Shown here piece by piece: positions 9,488 to 18,272 of a DNA stretch of 64,000 nt. Source of the stretch: a virus; the IMG/VR virus record IMGVR_UViG_3300023223_001361, positions 1 through 64,000 of that record. One strand, 5' to 3'. The position numbers were made by a program, and so were the translations under genes. Under the pieces are notes generated by a model, which searched no databases, was not told the DNA's origin, and worked only from the letters and a program-made list of their open reading frames with translations. Position 1 is the first letter of the stretch, and every line of letters begins with the position of its first letter.

Positions 9488-12400
9488 ATGGCAATTACGA
9501 CAATTACATCGCCCATTCTTGGGGTTGATAACGAAATTCTTGAGCTATTATTAGCAGGGATTGGTCTGACTGTTCTTGAAATTCGACCATTTCATATAGT
9601 TGGCATAACTCCAATTTCTACAGAAGTTGATCTAGACGGAACAATCATTCCGCCACTTCTTACCAATGCTCAAACCATCATCGATAATCATATTACATTT
9701 AAAGATTCTAATGTTCGTTTATTTGGTCGAGATCAAGTAGTAATTGCAACAGTTAATATTGGTAATATCCTTTTAAGTATTGATGGTACTAATACTTGGG
9801 AAGTAGATGTTAATGGTGATTTGTTACCTGCTGGAACTAGAAATTTTGGTAGTGCTTCTCGACCAATAAATCAAATTTATGCAAATGAGATTATTGGTGG
9901 TGCTCCAAGTATTACTCTTGCAAATGATACTTATTTAGAAAGTCGGAATTTTACCGATTCTGCTGATCTTGGATTAGTTAAAGGGAATACTTCTGATAAT
10001 ACTGAAGTTAACACAATAGCAGATGGGGATTTACTTTTTACTGAAGATGGGACTCTTATTGGTCGTTTTACTCAAACGGTTGATGGATATTCATTAGAAA
10101 TTGTTTCCGAAGCCTCAACTGATATTCTTCCTCTTTCTGGTAATGCTGTAGTTATTCCTGATACTGCTGGTAATAGAAGTTCAGTTCGATTTGTAAATGA
10201 TAGTGGTGGAAATCTTGGTGGTATTGTAGGTGAAGTTGAAACTGTTGGTGGAGATGGAACAAGTGTTGGGAGTTTGCAAGCTGTTATTGTAAATGCCGCA
10301 GTAGATACACCAGTTCAAACTTGGTTACATAACAATATTGATTTTTCCCCCGGTGGATTAAGCCGATGGTCTGTTGATTCGGGTGGTCAGTTTATTCAAA
10401 ATGCAACTAACGGCGGAGATATTGTATTTCAAAATTCTGCAACTGGATTAGATACAACTGCAATCGATTTAGAATTTCGTGTTGGTGGAATACTTTCTTG
10501 GTTAATGGCTAACACAGGAAACGATTTGGTTGCAAAGGTTGATGGTCTTGCTATTCGGCAAGATGCAACAGATAAACATCTTTATATTTCTGGTGGTTCT
10601 GGAATAGTCACAACTGGAGGCGCATTAATTGCCCTTTATGGTAATACACATGCTAATACTGGAAGATTAGATATTGCTGCTGGTAATGCTGGTATTATTC
10701 AATTTATTACAAATGGATCGAATGTCTGGCAAATTGCAAATGATGGCGCCTTACAATCAAATTCAAATGATCTTGTTTTTACTACAGCAGATGGATTAAT
10801 TAGAACTGATAGTGTTGATGCTACAGATACAAGAAGACTTTCAATTACTTCTGCTTCCGCAGCATCATCTACTCGTGGTGCATTTATTAATCTTCATGGT
10901 AATGAACATGTTTCAAGTGCTGGTGAATTAATTCTTGAAGCTGGGAATGTAGCCGGTGGTTTAATTCGTTTTAATACTGGTGGTGTTACGAATTGGAGAC
11001 TCGAAAATAATGGGAATTTAGTAGGTCTTAATACAGCAACAATTATTCGAACTAACGCAGATACGAAATCAATTTTTATATCTGGTGGTAGTTCAGCAGG
11101 AGTTGCCGATAGTGCTATTCTTGCTGCATATGGAAATACCCATGCAACTTTTCCAGGTCAACTCCATTTAACATCCAGTACTGATGGTACTGGTGGGATT
11201 CTTTTAACAACGACTTCTGCGCCAATTAAATTTATCCCAAATGGAGTTGAAGCTTGGCATATAGAATCTGATGGAGATGTAATTCCACAAACCACTAATA
11301 ATTATAATGTTGGTGCTTCAGGGAATTTGGTTGCAACTGTTTTTTCAAGAATTTTTCAGACAGAAAATGGAGCAAGAATTGGAAAATATGAAGCTGGGGC
11401 TTCTTCTGTAGATTTAGGAACAACGTCTAGTCATGATTTAAATTTTATCTCGAATGATTTAGCTAGATGGCAATTAGATTCTTCAAGTGGGAATTTAGTT
11501 TCTCTTGCAACTAATGGCGGCGATATTGTTTTTTCTGATAATCTGCGTGGCATTCTTCAAGGAACTTCTGATGCTGCTGATGATAATTCATTAGAGTTTT
11601 CTGGCGGTGGGGCTTTTCGTTCTGTAACGAGAGGTGCATATCTTAGTTTACATGGTAATGAACATGGAACTCGACCAGGTCATTTAAATCTTCGAGCCGC
11701 TGGATCCAGCGGCATCATTACTCTTGGGAATAATACACTAGATGCAGCATGGACTCTTGATGCTTCAAGTCATTTATTTCCTGGAACTAATGGAAACCAA
11801 GATATTGGAAAAAATACCAATCATGTAAGAACTTTATATGTTGATTCGATTGTTGGTACAAGTTTTGGTGTTACGTCAAATAATATTTGGATACAATGGC
11901 GTAATGCTGCTGATGATGCAGATATTAATGTTCTTCAAGTAGATTCAACTGATGATACGAATCTTCGATCTGACACAAGTAATGATATTAATCTTCTTCC
12001 TGGTGGAACTGAAAGATGGATATTTGAAGGTGGTTCAGATCCAGTATTAATTTATACAAATGGTAGTGGAATTATTCGAGCTTCTACTGCTGATGCATCA
12101 GATAATGCAAATATTAGTATTGCTGGCGGCGGCGGCAATTCTCATACTAGAGGGGCAATACTTACTTTATATGGTAATGAAGATAATTCCCAATCAGTAC
12201 CAGGATGGCTAGTTTGTGATACCGGTGATGCGGCAAACGCGAATATGTTATGGAGACTCCGCGGAACAACTGGAGGTTTCCAATGGCATACTGACGGTGC
12301 CACTGGCGCAGAAGGTTGGAGAATTGATGGATCAACAAATGAATTTAAACCATTAGCTGATGGTACTCATGATATCGGAACTACTTCAGCTCATGTTCAA

Positions 12401-12925
12401 GAAGTTTTTGCTCATCAGATTGCCAGAAGCGGCGGAATTTTTACAGTAGGAACTTTAACGAGTCATGATTTACAGTTTCTAATTAATAACACTCTTCGAT
12501 GGCAAATAACAAGTTCTGGACAGACAGAATTAAAATCACATGATAATTTTACCGGTTCTGGACATTTTACTTTAACAGATGCGATTCAAACAACTGATGC
12601 AACTGTAACAACGATGACCGATGTTGCTGTTCCAGACAATACAGTAATGGCATTTGAAATTATAATTGTAGCTAGGTTTGAAAACCTTTTAACAGATAAA
12701 AGTTATTGGTATAAAACAACAGGCGCAGTAAGAAGAAATAATGGTGGATCAGCCGTTATTGTCGGAACTCCATTAGAAATTGAGGATGATGAAGGTATTC
12801 CAGGTTATATTGCTAGTGTTGGAGTCAGTGGAAATAATTTAAGAATTTCAGTAACAGGAGCTTCCTCAGAAGATGTTAATTGGGGATCAACAATAAAATA
12901 TCAAGGAATATCACTTTCAGCATAA
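9488..12925 (+). CDS. Long repeat tail fibre protein
   Basis: 1145 residues built of about five degenerate repeats of 100-150 residues. Each carries a core like [RG]GAxLxLYGNxH..GxLxL followed by an ITNGxxxWQI or WRLENNGNL segment, for example GGALIALYGNTHANTG, RGAFINLHGNEHVSSAG, DSAILAAYGNTHATFPG, RGAYLSLHGNEHGTRPG and RGAILTLYGNEDNSQSVPG. Such repeats are typical of phage fibre shafts that fold as trimeric beta structures. The C-terminal 120 residues differ and may be the tip or trimerisation domain. Weak RBS; start chosen at the first ATG after the previous stop. Function is inferred from repeat architecture and context. Confidence 0.75.
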   Translation: MAITTITSPILGVDNEILELLLAGIGLTVLEIRPFHIVGITPISTEVDLDGTIIPPLLTNAQTIIDNHITFKDSNVRLFGRDQVVIATVNIGNILLSIDGTNTWEVDVNGDLLPAGTRNFGSASRPINQIYANEIIGGAPSITLANDTYLESRNFTDSADLGLVKGNTSDNTEVNTIADGDLLFTEDGTLIGRFTQTVDGYSLEIVSEASTDILPLSGNAVVIPDTAGNRSSVRFVNDSGGNLGGIVGEVETVGGDGTSVGSLQAVIVNAAVDTPVQTWLHNNIDFSPGGLSRWSVDSGGQFIQNATNGGDIVFQNSATGLDTTAIDLEFRVGGILSWLMANTGNDLVAKVDGLAIRQDATDKHLYISGGSGIVTTGGALIALYGNTHANTGRLDIAAGNAGIIQFITNGSNVWQIANDGALQSNSNDLVFTTADGLIRTDSVDATDTRRLSITSASAASSTRGAFINLHGNEHVSSAGELILEAGNVAGGLIRFNTGGVTNWRLENNGNLVGLNTATIIRTNADTKSIFISGGSSAGVADSAILAAYGNTHATFPGQLHLTSSTDGTGGILLTTTSAPIKFIPNGVEAWHIESDGDVIPQTTNNYNVGASGNLVATVFSRIFQTENGARIGKYEAGASSVDLGTTSSHDLNFISNDLARWQLDSSSGNLVSLATNGGDIVFSDNLRGILQGTSDAADDNSLEFSGGGAFRSVTRGAYLSLHGNEHGTRPGHLNLRAAGSSGIITLGNNTLDAAWTLDASSHLFPGTNGNQDIGKNTNHVRTLYVDSIVGTSFGVTSNNIWIQWRNAADDADINVLQVDSTDDTNLRSDTSNDINLLPGGTERWIFEGGSDPVLIYTNGSGIIRASTADASDNANISIAGGGGNSHTRGAILTLYGNEDNSQSVPGWLVCDTGDAANANMLWRLRGTTGGFQWHTDGATGAEGWRIDGSTNEFKPLADGTHDIGTTSAHVQEVFAHQIARSGGIFTVGTLTSHDLQFLINNTLRWQITSSGQTELKSHDNFTGSGHFTLTDAIQTTDATVTTMTDVAVPDNTVMAFEIIIVARFENLLTDKSYWYKTTGAVRRNNGGSAVIVGTPLEIEDDEGIPGYIASVGVSGNNLRISVTGASSEDVNWGSTIKYQGISLSA

Positions 12926-12936
12926 AGAGATCAATT

Positions 12937-13194
12937 ATGGCAAGAATTAGAGGTGCCGATGAGGTATTTCAAGTAGATACATATGTTATTCGAGAAATCC
13001 CTTCTGGAACTATTAATGGAGCCAATACCGATTTCACCTTAGCAAATACTCCACAATCCAATACGGAAACGATAATGTTGAATGGGATGGTATTAAATGT
13101 TACAGATGATTATACAATTCTAGGCGATACGATAACATTTATTAATGCACCAATTTCTGGGGATAGAATATTAGTTACTTATTTAAAGCAATAA
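12937..13194 (+). CDS. Free-standing fibre C-terminal module (85 aa)
   Basis: The ATG at 12937 is chosen because the frame upstream of it lies inside the preceding gene. The whole 85-residue protein aligns with the C-terminal 70 residues of the 446-residue fibre-like protein at 13241: IPSGTINGANTDFTLANTP against VPSGLINGANTTYTLANTP, and ISGDRILVTYLKQ against QTNDKLIVTYRK. It therefore looks like a detached fibre-tip or attachment module. Similar C-terminal modules occur on many phage fibre proteins. Confidence 0.7.
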   Translation: MARIRGADEVFQVDTYVIREIPSGTINGANTDFTLANTPQSNTETIMLNGMVLNVTDDYTILGDTITFINAPISGDRILVTYLKQ

Positions 13195-13198
13195 TTTG

Positions 13199-13206
13199 TA
13201 TAAATA
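13199..13206 (+). promoter_or_regulatory. T4-type late promoter
   Basis: A perfect TATAAATA, the established T4 late-promoter core recognised by gp55-RNA polymerase, lies 35 bases upstream of the ATG at 13241. The encoded gp55 homologue at 36896 makes this self-consistent. Confidence 0.75.
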
Positions 13207-13240
13207 TAAGAGATTAATTCAATTAATAAGGGGAAAATAA

Positions 13241-14581
13241 ATGGCAGTCACAAAAATTCGTGGTAATGTACAAATTCAAGATGGTACTGTTGATAATGCT
13301 CAAATTGGTGCATCTGCTGCTATTGCAACTAGTAAATTAGCCGACGCTGCTGAATTTTTACAACGTGATGGTTCTATTGCTTTAACGGGGGATTTAAGTG
13401 CTGGCTCAAATAAGATTACAAATCTTGCAGCTCCGACTAGTGATAATGATGCCGCTCGGAAAGTTGATGTTGATCTAGCAACTGCTGGTCTTGATGTAAA
13501 AGATAGTGTCCGTCTCGCTTCAACAGCTAATGTTGTAATTGCAAGTGCTTTAGAATCAGGAGATACTATTGATGGAGTCGTTCTTGCTGAAGGAGATAGA
13601 GTATTACTCAAAGATCAAAGTTCTGGAGATGAAAATGGTATTTATGTTGCAGTTGCCGCTGCCGCTGGAGCCGCTTCTCGTTCAACAGATGCGGATACAG
13701 ATGCTAAAGTAAATGCAAATATGTTTATGTTTGTTGAGGAAGGATCCGCAAATGCTGATACAGCATGGGTTTTAACTACAAATGAGCCAATTGTTTTAGA
13801 TACAACTGTTTTAGTGTTTACTCAATTTGCTGGCAATGGCGCTGGAGCTGTGAATAGCGCTTCCAATGTTAATGTTGGAGGTGTTGGTGTATTCAAACAA
13901 CTTAACGCTTCTGATTTAGAATTTCGTGGTATTAATACCTCTGATTCTATTATTACTGTTACTCTTGATGCTGCTAATAATGAGATTGATCTTGCTATTG
14001 CTTCTGATTCTATCACTAATACTGAAATTAATTCTTCTGCGGCAATTGCTCGTTCGAAGCTTGCTAGTGGAACTCTTAATCATGTTTTGATTAATGATGG
14101 TTCTGGAGTAATGAGTTCTGAAGCAACTCTTGCTGTCAGTCGTGGTGGTACAAATGCTGGAACGGCTTTGAATAATAACCGTGTTTTGCAAAGTTCTGGT
14201 GATGCTATTGTCGAAGCTGCGGCAATTACTGGAAGTCGTGCTTTAGAGTCAGATTCAAACGGAATTCCGGTTGCTTCTGCTGTAACAGCTACAGAGTTGG
14301 GTCATCTTGATGGTGTAACTTCTGCTCTACAAACTCAGTTGGATGCTAAAATGGCTGAAGCTGATTTTGTTGATAAGGAAGTTCCTTCAGGATTAATTAA
14401 TGGGGCGAATACTACTTATACCCTTGCGAATACTCCTATTGCTGGAAGTGATCATGTTTATCTTAATGGTATTCTCCAACAAGAAGGTGCTGGAAATGAC
14501 TATACTATTTCTGGTTTAACTATTACTTACTTGGCTGCACCACAAACGAATGACAAACTTATTGTAACTTATAGAAAATAA
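13241..14581 (+). CDS. Tail fibre-like structural protein
   Basis: 446 residues after AAGGGG RBS and a perfect late promoter. The N-terminus (MAVTKIRGNVQIQDGTVDNAQIG, then AAIATSKLADAAEFLQRDGS) resembles fibre-like proteins of T4-like marine phages. The middle has a VKDSVRLAST...GDRVLLKDQSSGDENGIY region commonly seen in phage fibres. The C-terminal 70 residues are the module shared with the 12937 gene. A trimeric fibre or capsid-associated adhesin is likely; the precise T4 equivalent is not assignable. Confidence 0.75.
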   Translation: MAVTKIRGNVQIQDGTVDNAQIGASAAIATSKLADAAEFLQRDGSIALTGDLSAGSNKITNLAAPTSDNDAARKVDVDLATAGLDVKDSVRLASTANVVIASALESGDTIDGVVLAEGDRVLLKDQSSGDENGIYVAVAAAAGAASRSTDADTDAKVNANMFMFVEEGSANADTAWVLTTNEPIVLDTTVLVFTQFAGNGAGAVNSASNVNVGGVGVFKQLNASDLEFRGINTSDSIITVTLDAANNEIDLAIASDSITNTEINSSAAIARSKLASGTLNHVLINDGSGVMSSEATLAVSRGGTNAGTALNNNRVLQSSGDAIVEAAAITGSRALESDSNGIPVASAVTATELGHLDGVTSALQTQLDAKMAEADFVDKEVPSGLINGANTTYTLANTPIAGSDHVYLNGILQQEGAGNDYTISGLTITYLAAPQTNDKLIVTYRK

Positions 14582-14618
14582 TTTCAGAATGTGAATAACA
14601 GCTTAATTGGAGAATAGA

Positions 14619-14843
14619 ATGTCTGATGTAATTACAACGGTTGATAATAGTTACGACACAGAATTGGATAATGCTTTTTTAGAGTTCTTTGATAATCCTG
14701 ATGGTTTAACTGGTCGTCAACTTCTCAAATTACATGTTGATAACTTCCTTATGGATTGCCTAAATCGTTATAGGAAGAAGTCTGCTATAGACTCTGCTGT
14801 TTCTGGTGTCATTAAAGCAACTGATCTTTCTGTAGCAGAATAA
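14619..14843 (+). CDS. Small hypothetical protein
   Basis: 74 residues; the ATG at 14619 is chosen over an upstream TTG because TTGGAG at 14607-14612 is the ribosome-binding site. Acidic N-terminus, helical C-terminal half (FLMDCLNRYRKKSAIDSAV). No family recognised. Its stop overlaps AATAAATA (14839-14846), one mismatch from a late-promoter core. Confidence 0.6.
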   Translation: MSDVITTVDNSYDTELDNAFLEFFDNPDGLTGRQLLKLHVDNFLMDCLNRYRKKSAIDSAVSGVIKATDLSVAE

Positions 14844-14912
14844 ATATTGATTTATTTGTGATCATATATAACTATGTGTGTTTTTAATACCTTAAAATAA
14901 TGGAGACTTATT

Positions 14913-15260
14913 ATGTCTATTGAATTTAATGTTGATGTAGATGTGGATGAATTGAAACTGAATCCTATGGAAAAAAGAATTGTTGAAGCTCAAGGTGTAA
15001 CTACTGTATTTGAAGGTCTTTTAACTGGACTTCTTCAGCAAAAAAATCCTGAAGGTTTGAAAGGTCAGGATCGTAAAATCTTTAATCGTATTTTGAATAA
15101 GCTTGATGCAACAGAGAATGCTTCAATTGAACTTGAATGTGCTGAAGTGGATTTGTTAAAATCCGTATTTAATGATGAAACTCCTGTTCCTCCACAATCG
15201 GTCCGAGTATTCAGTGTATTTGAAAGTAGGGTTGAACAAGCGGTAAAAGAAGTAAAGTAA
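14913..15260 (+). CDS. Hypothetical protein between fibre genes
   Basis: 115 residues preceded by TGGAG. Acidic N-terminus (VDVDVDELKLNP), helical middle with LLTGLLQQKNPEGLKGQDRK. No catalytic motif, signal peptide or membrane segment seen. Five bases separate it from the next gene, so co-expression with the adhesin-like gene at 15266 is likely. Function unknown. Confidence 0.65.
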   Translation: MSIEFNVDVDVDELKLNPMEKRIVEAQGVTTVFEGLLTGLLQQKNPEGLKGQDRKIFNRILNKLDATENASIELECAEVDLLKSVFNDETPVPPQSVRVFSVFESRVEQAVKEVK

Positions 15261-15265
15261 AATAA

Positions 15266-15694
15266 ATGGGTTTAACAAAAACAGATGCAAGCGTTGTTGA
15301 TCTTCAATGGCAAACTGATTGGGTGCCATTTTTTGGCGCACTTGGAGGTATGACAGTAATTAATTCTGTTATTCAATATGCAAAATATAATATTATTGGT
15401 AATGTTTTAGATTTTAGTCTTGTTGCATCTATGGAAACCGTTGGACCTGCTTCGGATACGATCACATTCACATTACCTAACACTCAAATTTTCACGTTAC
15501 CCCTTTCCAATGCTGTTGATTCTCCTGGTGATATTTCTATTTCAGAAGATAATGGTGTTACCTGGATTGGAGGTTCCGCTCGTCTGCAAAATACTTTAAT
15601 GGAAATTGGGATATTTGATAGTTCAAATTTTGCTATTACTACAGATATTTTGATCAGTTGTTCTTCCAAATACGAAATTGAACCTCCATCTTAA
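15266..15694 (+). CDS. Stand-alone TDWVP-module adhesin-like protein
   Basis: 142 residues, beta-rich. Residues 10-50 (VDLQWQTDWVPFFGALGG, then QYAKYNIIGNVLDFSL) match the C-terminal domain of the 314-residue protein at 7723 and weakly the 128-residue protein at 9004. It is the third copy of this module in the fibre region. No enzymatic residues are evident. A minor fibre-tip or decoration role is inferred. Confidence 0.65.
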   Translation: MGLTKTDASVVDLQWQTDWVPFFGALGGMTVINSVIQYAKYNIIGNVLDFSLVASMETVGPASDTITFTLPNTQIFTLPLSNAVDSPGDISISEDNGVTWIGGSARLQNTLMEIGIFDSSNFAITTDILISCSSKYEIEPPS

Positions 15695-15702
15695 GAGATA
15701 TT

Positions 15703-15867
15703 ATGACTGAATTGAAAATTGAAAAGATAAATAAAGCTAGTGGTGAACTCAAACAGAATTTAAAAGTTCTTGATATAGAACTGGAAAATTGTATAGAAAC
15801 CCATAAGAATGGTAATGGTAAAAAGCTTTGTAATGGTGAGGGTCAGAAACATGATCATACGGAGTAA
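15703..15867 (+). CDS. Short coiled-coil hypothetical protein
   Basis: A 54-residue ATG frame that fills the space between 15694 and the ATG at 15870. The first 35 residues form charged heptads (KIEKINKASGELKQNLKVLD), followed by a Gly/Asn/His-rich tail with two cysteines. Tight spacing on both sides supports it being real. No family recognised. Confidence 0.5.
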   Translation: MTELKIEKINKASGELKQNLKVLDIELENCIETHKNGNGKKLCNGEGQKHDHTE

Positions 15868-15869
15868 TA

Positions 15870-16286
15870 ATGTCAGACGACAACGAAAAGGATTCCAAAC
15901 CATTAAACGATTTGATGGGTGCTTTGGAATCGACCACATCATTAATACAAACACTTCTGCTAGACTTGAGAGCAAATTCTACTGCTTTAGGTTCTCTCGA
16001 AACTCAAGTCGATAGTATCCAAAAAGATTTAGATGAAATAGATTCTCTAGTTCGCGGTGGTGATATGCCATTGTTAACTAAGTTTGCTTTGGTTGCAAAG
16101 GATATCGAAAATATTCAAGAGCAATTGAGTGATTTATTGAAAAAATTAGAGAAAGAAGAAGTTAAACTAGATGATGCAAATAAGAAATCAAATAAGATTC
16201 AGTGGCGTATTATAGGTACTGTCATCACTGGTTTGCTAGGGATTATAGCTAGTATGGTAACATATTTTTTATCACAAGGAAACTAA
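15870..16286 (+). CDS. Coiled-coil protein with C-terminal membrane anchor (XhlA-like topology)
   Basis: 138 residues. Residues 20-105 are long heptad-repeat helices (LETQVDSIQKDLDEIDSL, IQEQLSDLLKKLEKEEV); residues about 112-134 (IIGTVITGLLGIIASMVTYF) form a single transmembrane segment near the C-terminus. This topology matches the haemolysin XhlA-type holin-associated family. The endolysin lies far away at 56519, so a lysis role is only a hypothesis. An alternative is a membrane-tethered assembly factor for the adjacent neck genes. Three bases separate it from gene 13. Confidence 0.6.
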   Translation: MSDDNEKDSKPLNDLMGALESTTSLIQTLLLDLRANSTALGSLETQVDSIQKDLDEIDSLVRGGDMPLLTKFALVAKDIENIQEQLSDLLKKLEKEEVKLDDANKKSNKIQWRIIGTVITGLLGIIASMVTYFLSQGN

Positions 16287-16289
16287 ACA

Positions 16290-17309
16290 ATGTCTTTACC
16301 AACCTGTAGAGAAGAATTGAAATATTGGGCTTTGCGAAAACTTGGTTATCCTGTTCTTAAGATCAATGTTGATGATGAACAATTAGAGGATCGTTTGTGT
16401 GAGGCATTAGATTATTTCCACCAGTTCCATGGTGATGGAACAGAAAAACTTTTTCTAAGACATAAAGTAACAGCATCTAGTTTAACTTTTGATGCCGCTT
16501 TAGTTGGTAAAATTCCTTCAGGTGGTAAAATAACTGGCCAAACGAGCGGAGCAGAAGGATTTGTTATTGATCAAGCTGATGATGATTTATCTTTGAGATT
16601 TCAATATAAGGATGGATTGCTTGTAGAAGATACAACTACTATTACAACTGTTCAGTTTGAAGAAGGTGAAGTAATTGAAAATGATGGTGCAACTATTACC
16701 GGAACCATTTCTGCCGGCGGTTATATTGTTGGAGACTTAGATAATCGTTTCATAACAGTTCCAGAAGATATTATAGCTGTAACGAATATATTTCCAGTTG
16801 GAAGTAGTATTTCTGGAGATGCTCATATCTTTGATGTTAGATATCAATTTGCTTTAAATAATATTCATGACTTAGTTAGTAGTCGGAGCGGTTTTGGATC
16901 AACACTTGTTGACTATACAAATACTTTACGTCATTTTGAATTACTAGAACAACTTTTTATTGGTTTTAAACCTCTTCGATTTAATAGATTGCAACAAAGA
17001 ATTTATATTGATTTTGATTGGGATGTGGATGCTATTGTTGATAGCTTTTTGGTATTTGAGGTTTATGCTGCTTTAGATGTCGATTCATTTACTAAAACTT
17101 TTGGTGATATTTGGCTTAGAAAATATACCACAGCTCTTTTTAAATGTCAATGGGGAGCTAACTTAATTAAATTTGGAGGTATGCAACTTCCAGGTGGAAT
17201 TGTCTTTAATGGTCAAACAATTTACGACCAAGCAATTCAAGAAATAAAAGATCTTGAAGAAGAAATAGAAAAGAAATGGCAATTGCCTGTAGATTTTATT
17301 GTAGGATAA
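16290..17309 (+). CDS. gp13: Neck protein gp13
   Basis: 339 residues. The N-terminus (CREELKYWALRKLGYPVLKINVDDEQLEDRLCEALDYFHQFHGDG, residues 5-49) is the signature of T4-like neck protein gp13, which joins head and tail after packaging. It is somewhat longer than T4 gp13 (about 310 residues); a Gly/Thr-rich insert near residues 75-145 (KITGQTSGAEGFVID) may account for this. It is followed directly by gene 14, the usual pairing. The C-terminus is rich in charged residues. Confidence 0.9.
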   Translation: MSLPTCREELKYWALRKLGYPVLKINVDDEQLEDRLCEALDYFHQFHGDGTEKLFLRHKVTASSLTFDAALVGKIPSGGKITGQTSGAEGFVIDQADDDLSLRFQYKDGLLVEDTTTITTVQFEEGEVIENDGATITGTISAGGYIVGDLDNRFITVPEDIIAVTNIFPVGSSISGDAHIFDVRYQFALNNIHDLVSSRSGFGSTLVDYTNTLRHFELLEQLFIGFKPLRFNRLQQRIYIDFDWDVDAIVDSFLVFEVYAALDVDSFTKTFGDIWLRKYTTALFKCQWGANLIKFGGMQLPGGIVFNGQTIYDQAIQEIKDLEEEIEKKWQLPVDFIVG

Positions 17310-17316
17310 TCATGTT

Positions 17317-18198
17317 ATGGCGAAGAATCCATATTTCGAAAATCTATCATGCGAAAATGAACAAGAATTATTAGAATGTCTTAATATCGAAGCTATTGAG
17401 ATATTTGGTTTCGAGTTCATTTATCTTCCTAGAGAATTTGTCAAAGAAGATATGTTATTTGGTGAAGATGTTCTTTCTAAATTCACAGAAGCATTCAAAA
17501 TAGAAGCATATATTGAAAACGTAGATGGCTTTGAGGGTGATGGTGATATACTTTCAAAGTTTGGTCTAGAGATTCGTGATGCTGCAACTATTGTTATTTC
17601 TCAAAAGAGATGGGATGAAGTTCTTTGTAAGTTTCCTAATATAACGAGAACTCGACCGAAGGAAGGAGACTTAATTTTCTTTCCCTTGAATAATAAAATG
17701 TTTGAAATTATGTTTGTTGAGCATGAAGATCCTTTTTATCAGTTGGGTAAGACATATGTTTACAAAGTGAAGATCGAAATGTTTGAGCATAGTGATGAAG
17801 ATATTGATACAGGTGCTCCAGATATTGATGCGGTTGATGATGTTAATTCTTATCAAATTGGAGTTGAACTTGGAGCCGGAGTTGGAAATTATGAAGTTGA
17901 GGAGAGTGTTTTTCAGGGTATTGATTTAGTTAATGGAACATTTACTGGAGAGGTTATTTCTTGGGATCCAACCGCTTTACCTAATCCTTTACTTATTCTA
18001 AAGAATATTACAGGTGTAGCAAATTTGACTGATCAGTTAGTTGGTGAAACTTCTGCTGCAAGTTATGCACTTGCTAATGCTCCAGACACACAAGAAAATC
18101 TTGGAGATCCTTTTCAAGATAATGTAATTATAGAAGTTGAAGCTGATGGTATTTTTGATTTTACTGAGATTGATCCATTTTCTGAGGGTGATTTCTAA
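17317..18198 (+). CDS. gp14: Neck protein gp14
   Basis: 293 residues. The N-terminus (NPYFENLSCENEQELLECLNIEAIEIFGFEFIYLPR) and the IRDAATIVISQKRW / RPKEGDLIFFPLNNKMFEI motifs match T4-like gp14, the second neck component. The downstream third is more variable and acidic. It lies seven bases after gene 13, and its stop overlaps the ATG of a 20-codon frame. The role, with gp13, is sealing the filled head before tail joining (known for T4). Confidence 0.9.
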   Translation: MAKNPYFENLSCENEQELLECLNIEAIEIFGFEFIYLPREFVKEDMLFGEDVLSKFTEAFKIEAYIENVDGFEGDGDILSKFGLEIRDAATIVISQKRWDEVLCKFPNITRTRPKEGDLIFFPLNNKMFEIMFVEHEDPFYQLGKTYVYKVKIEMFEHSDEDIDTGAPDIDAVDDVNSYQIGVELGAGVGNYEVEESVFQGIDLVNGTFTGEVISWDPTALPNPLLILKNITGVANLTDQLVGETSAASYALANAPDTQENLGDPFQDNVIIEVEADGIFDFTEIDPFSEGDF

Positions 18199-18260
18199 TG
18201 AAAAGTTTTGAAGAATTTAACGAAGAAGAATTAATAACTATTTCTGGGTTGGATCAATAG
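18198..18260 (+). CDS. Possible 20-residue micropeptide
   Basis: A 20-codon frame starting in a TAATG overlap with gene 14 and encoding MKSFEEFNEEELITISGLDQ. An opening MKSF/MKTF-EEF is frequent at the start of small T4-like phage proteins. It could be a real micropeptide or a translational bridge to gene 15. Short length keeps confidence low. Confidence 0.3.
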   Translation: MKSFEEFNEEELITISGLDQ

Positions 18261-18272
18261 AGGAAGAATTAG

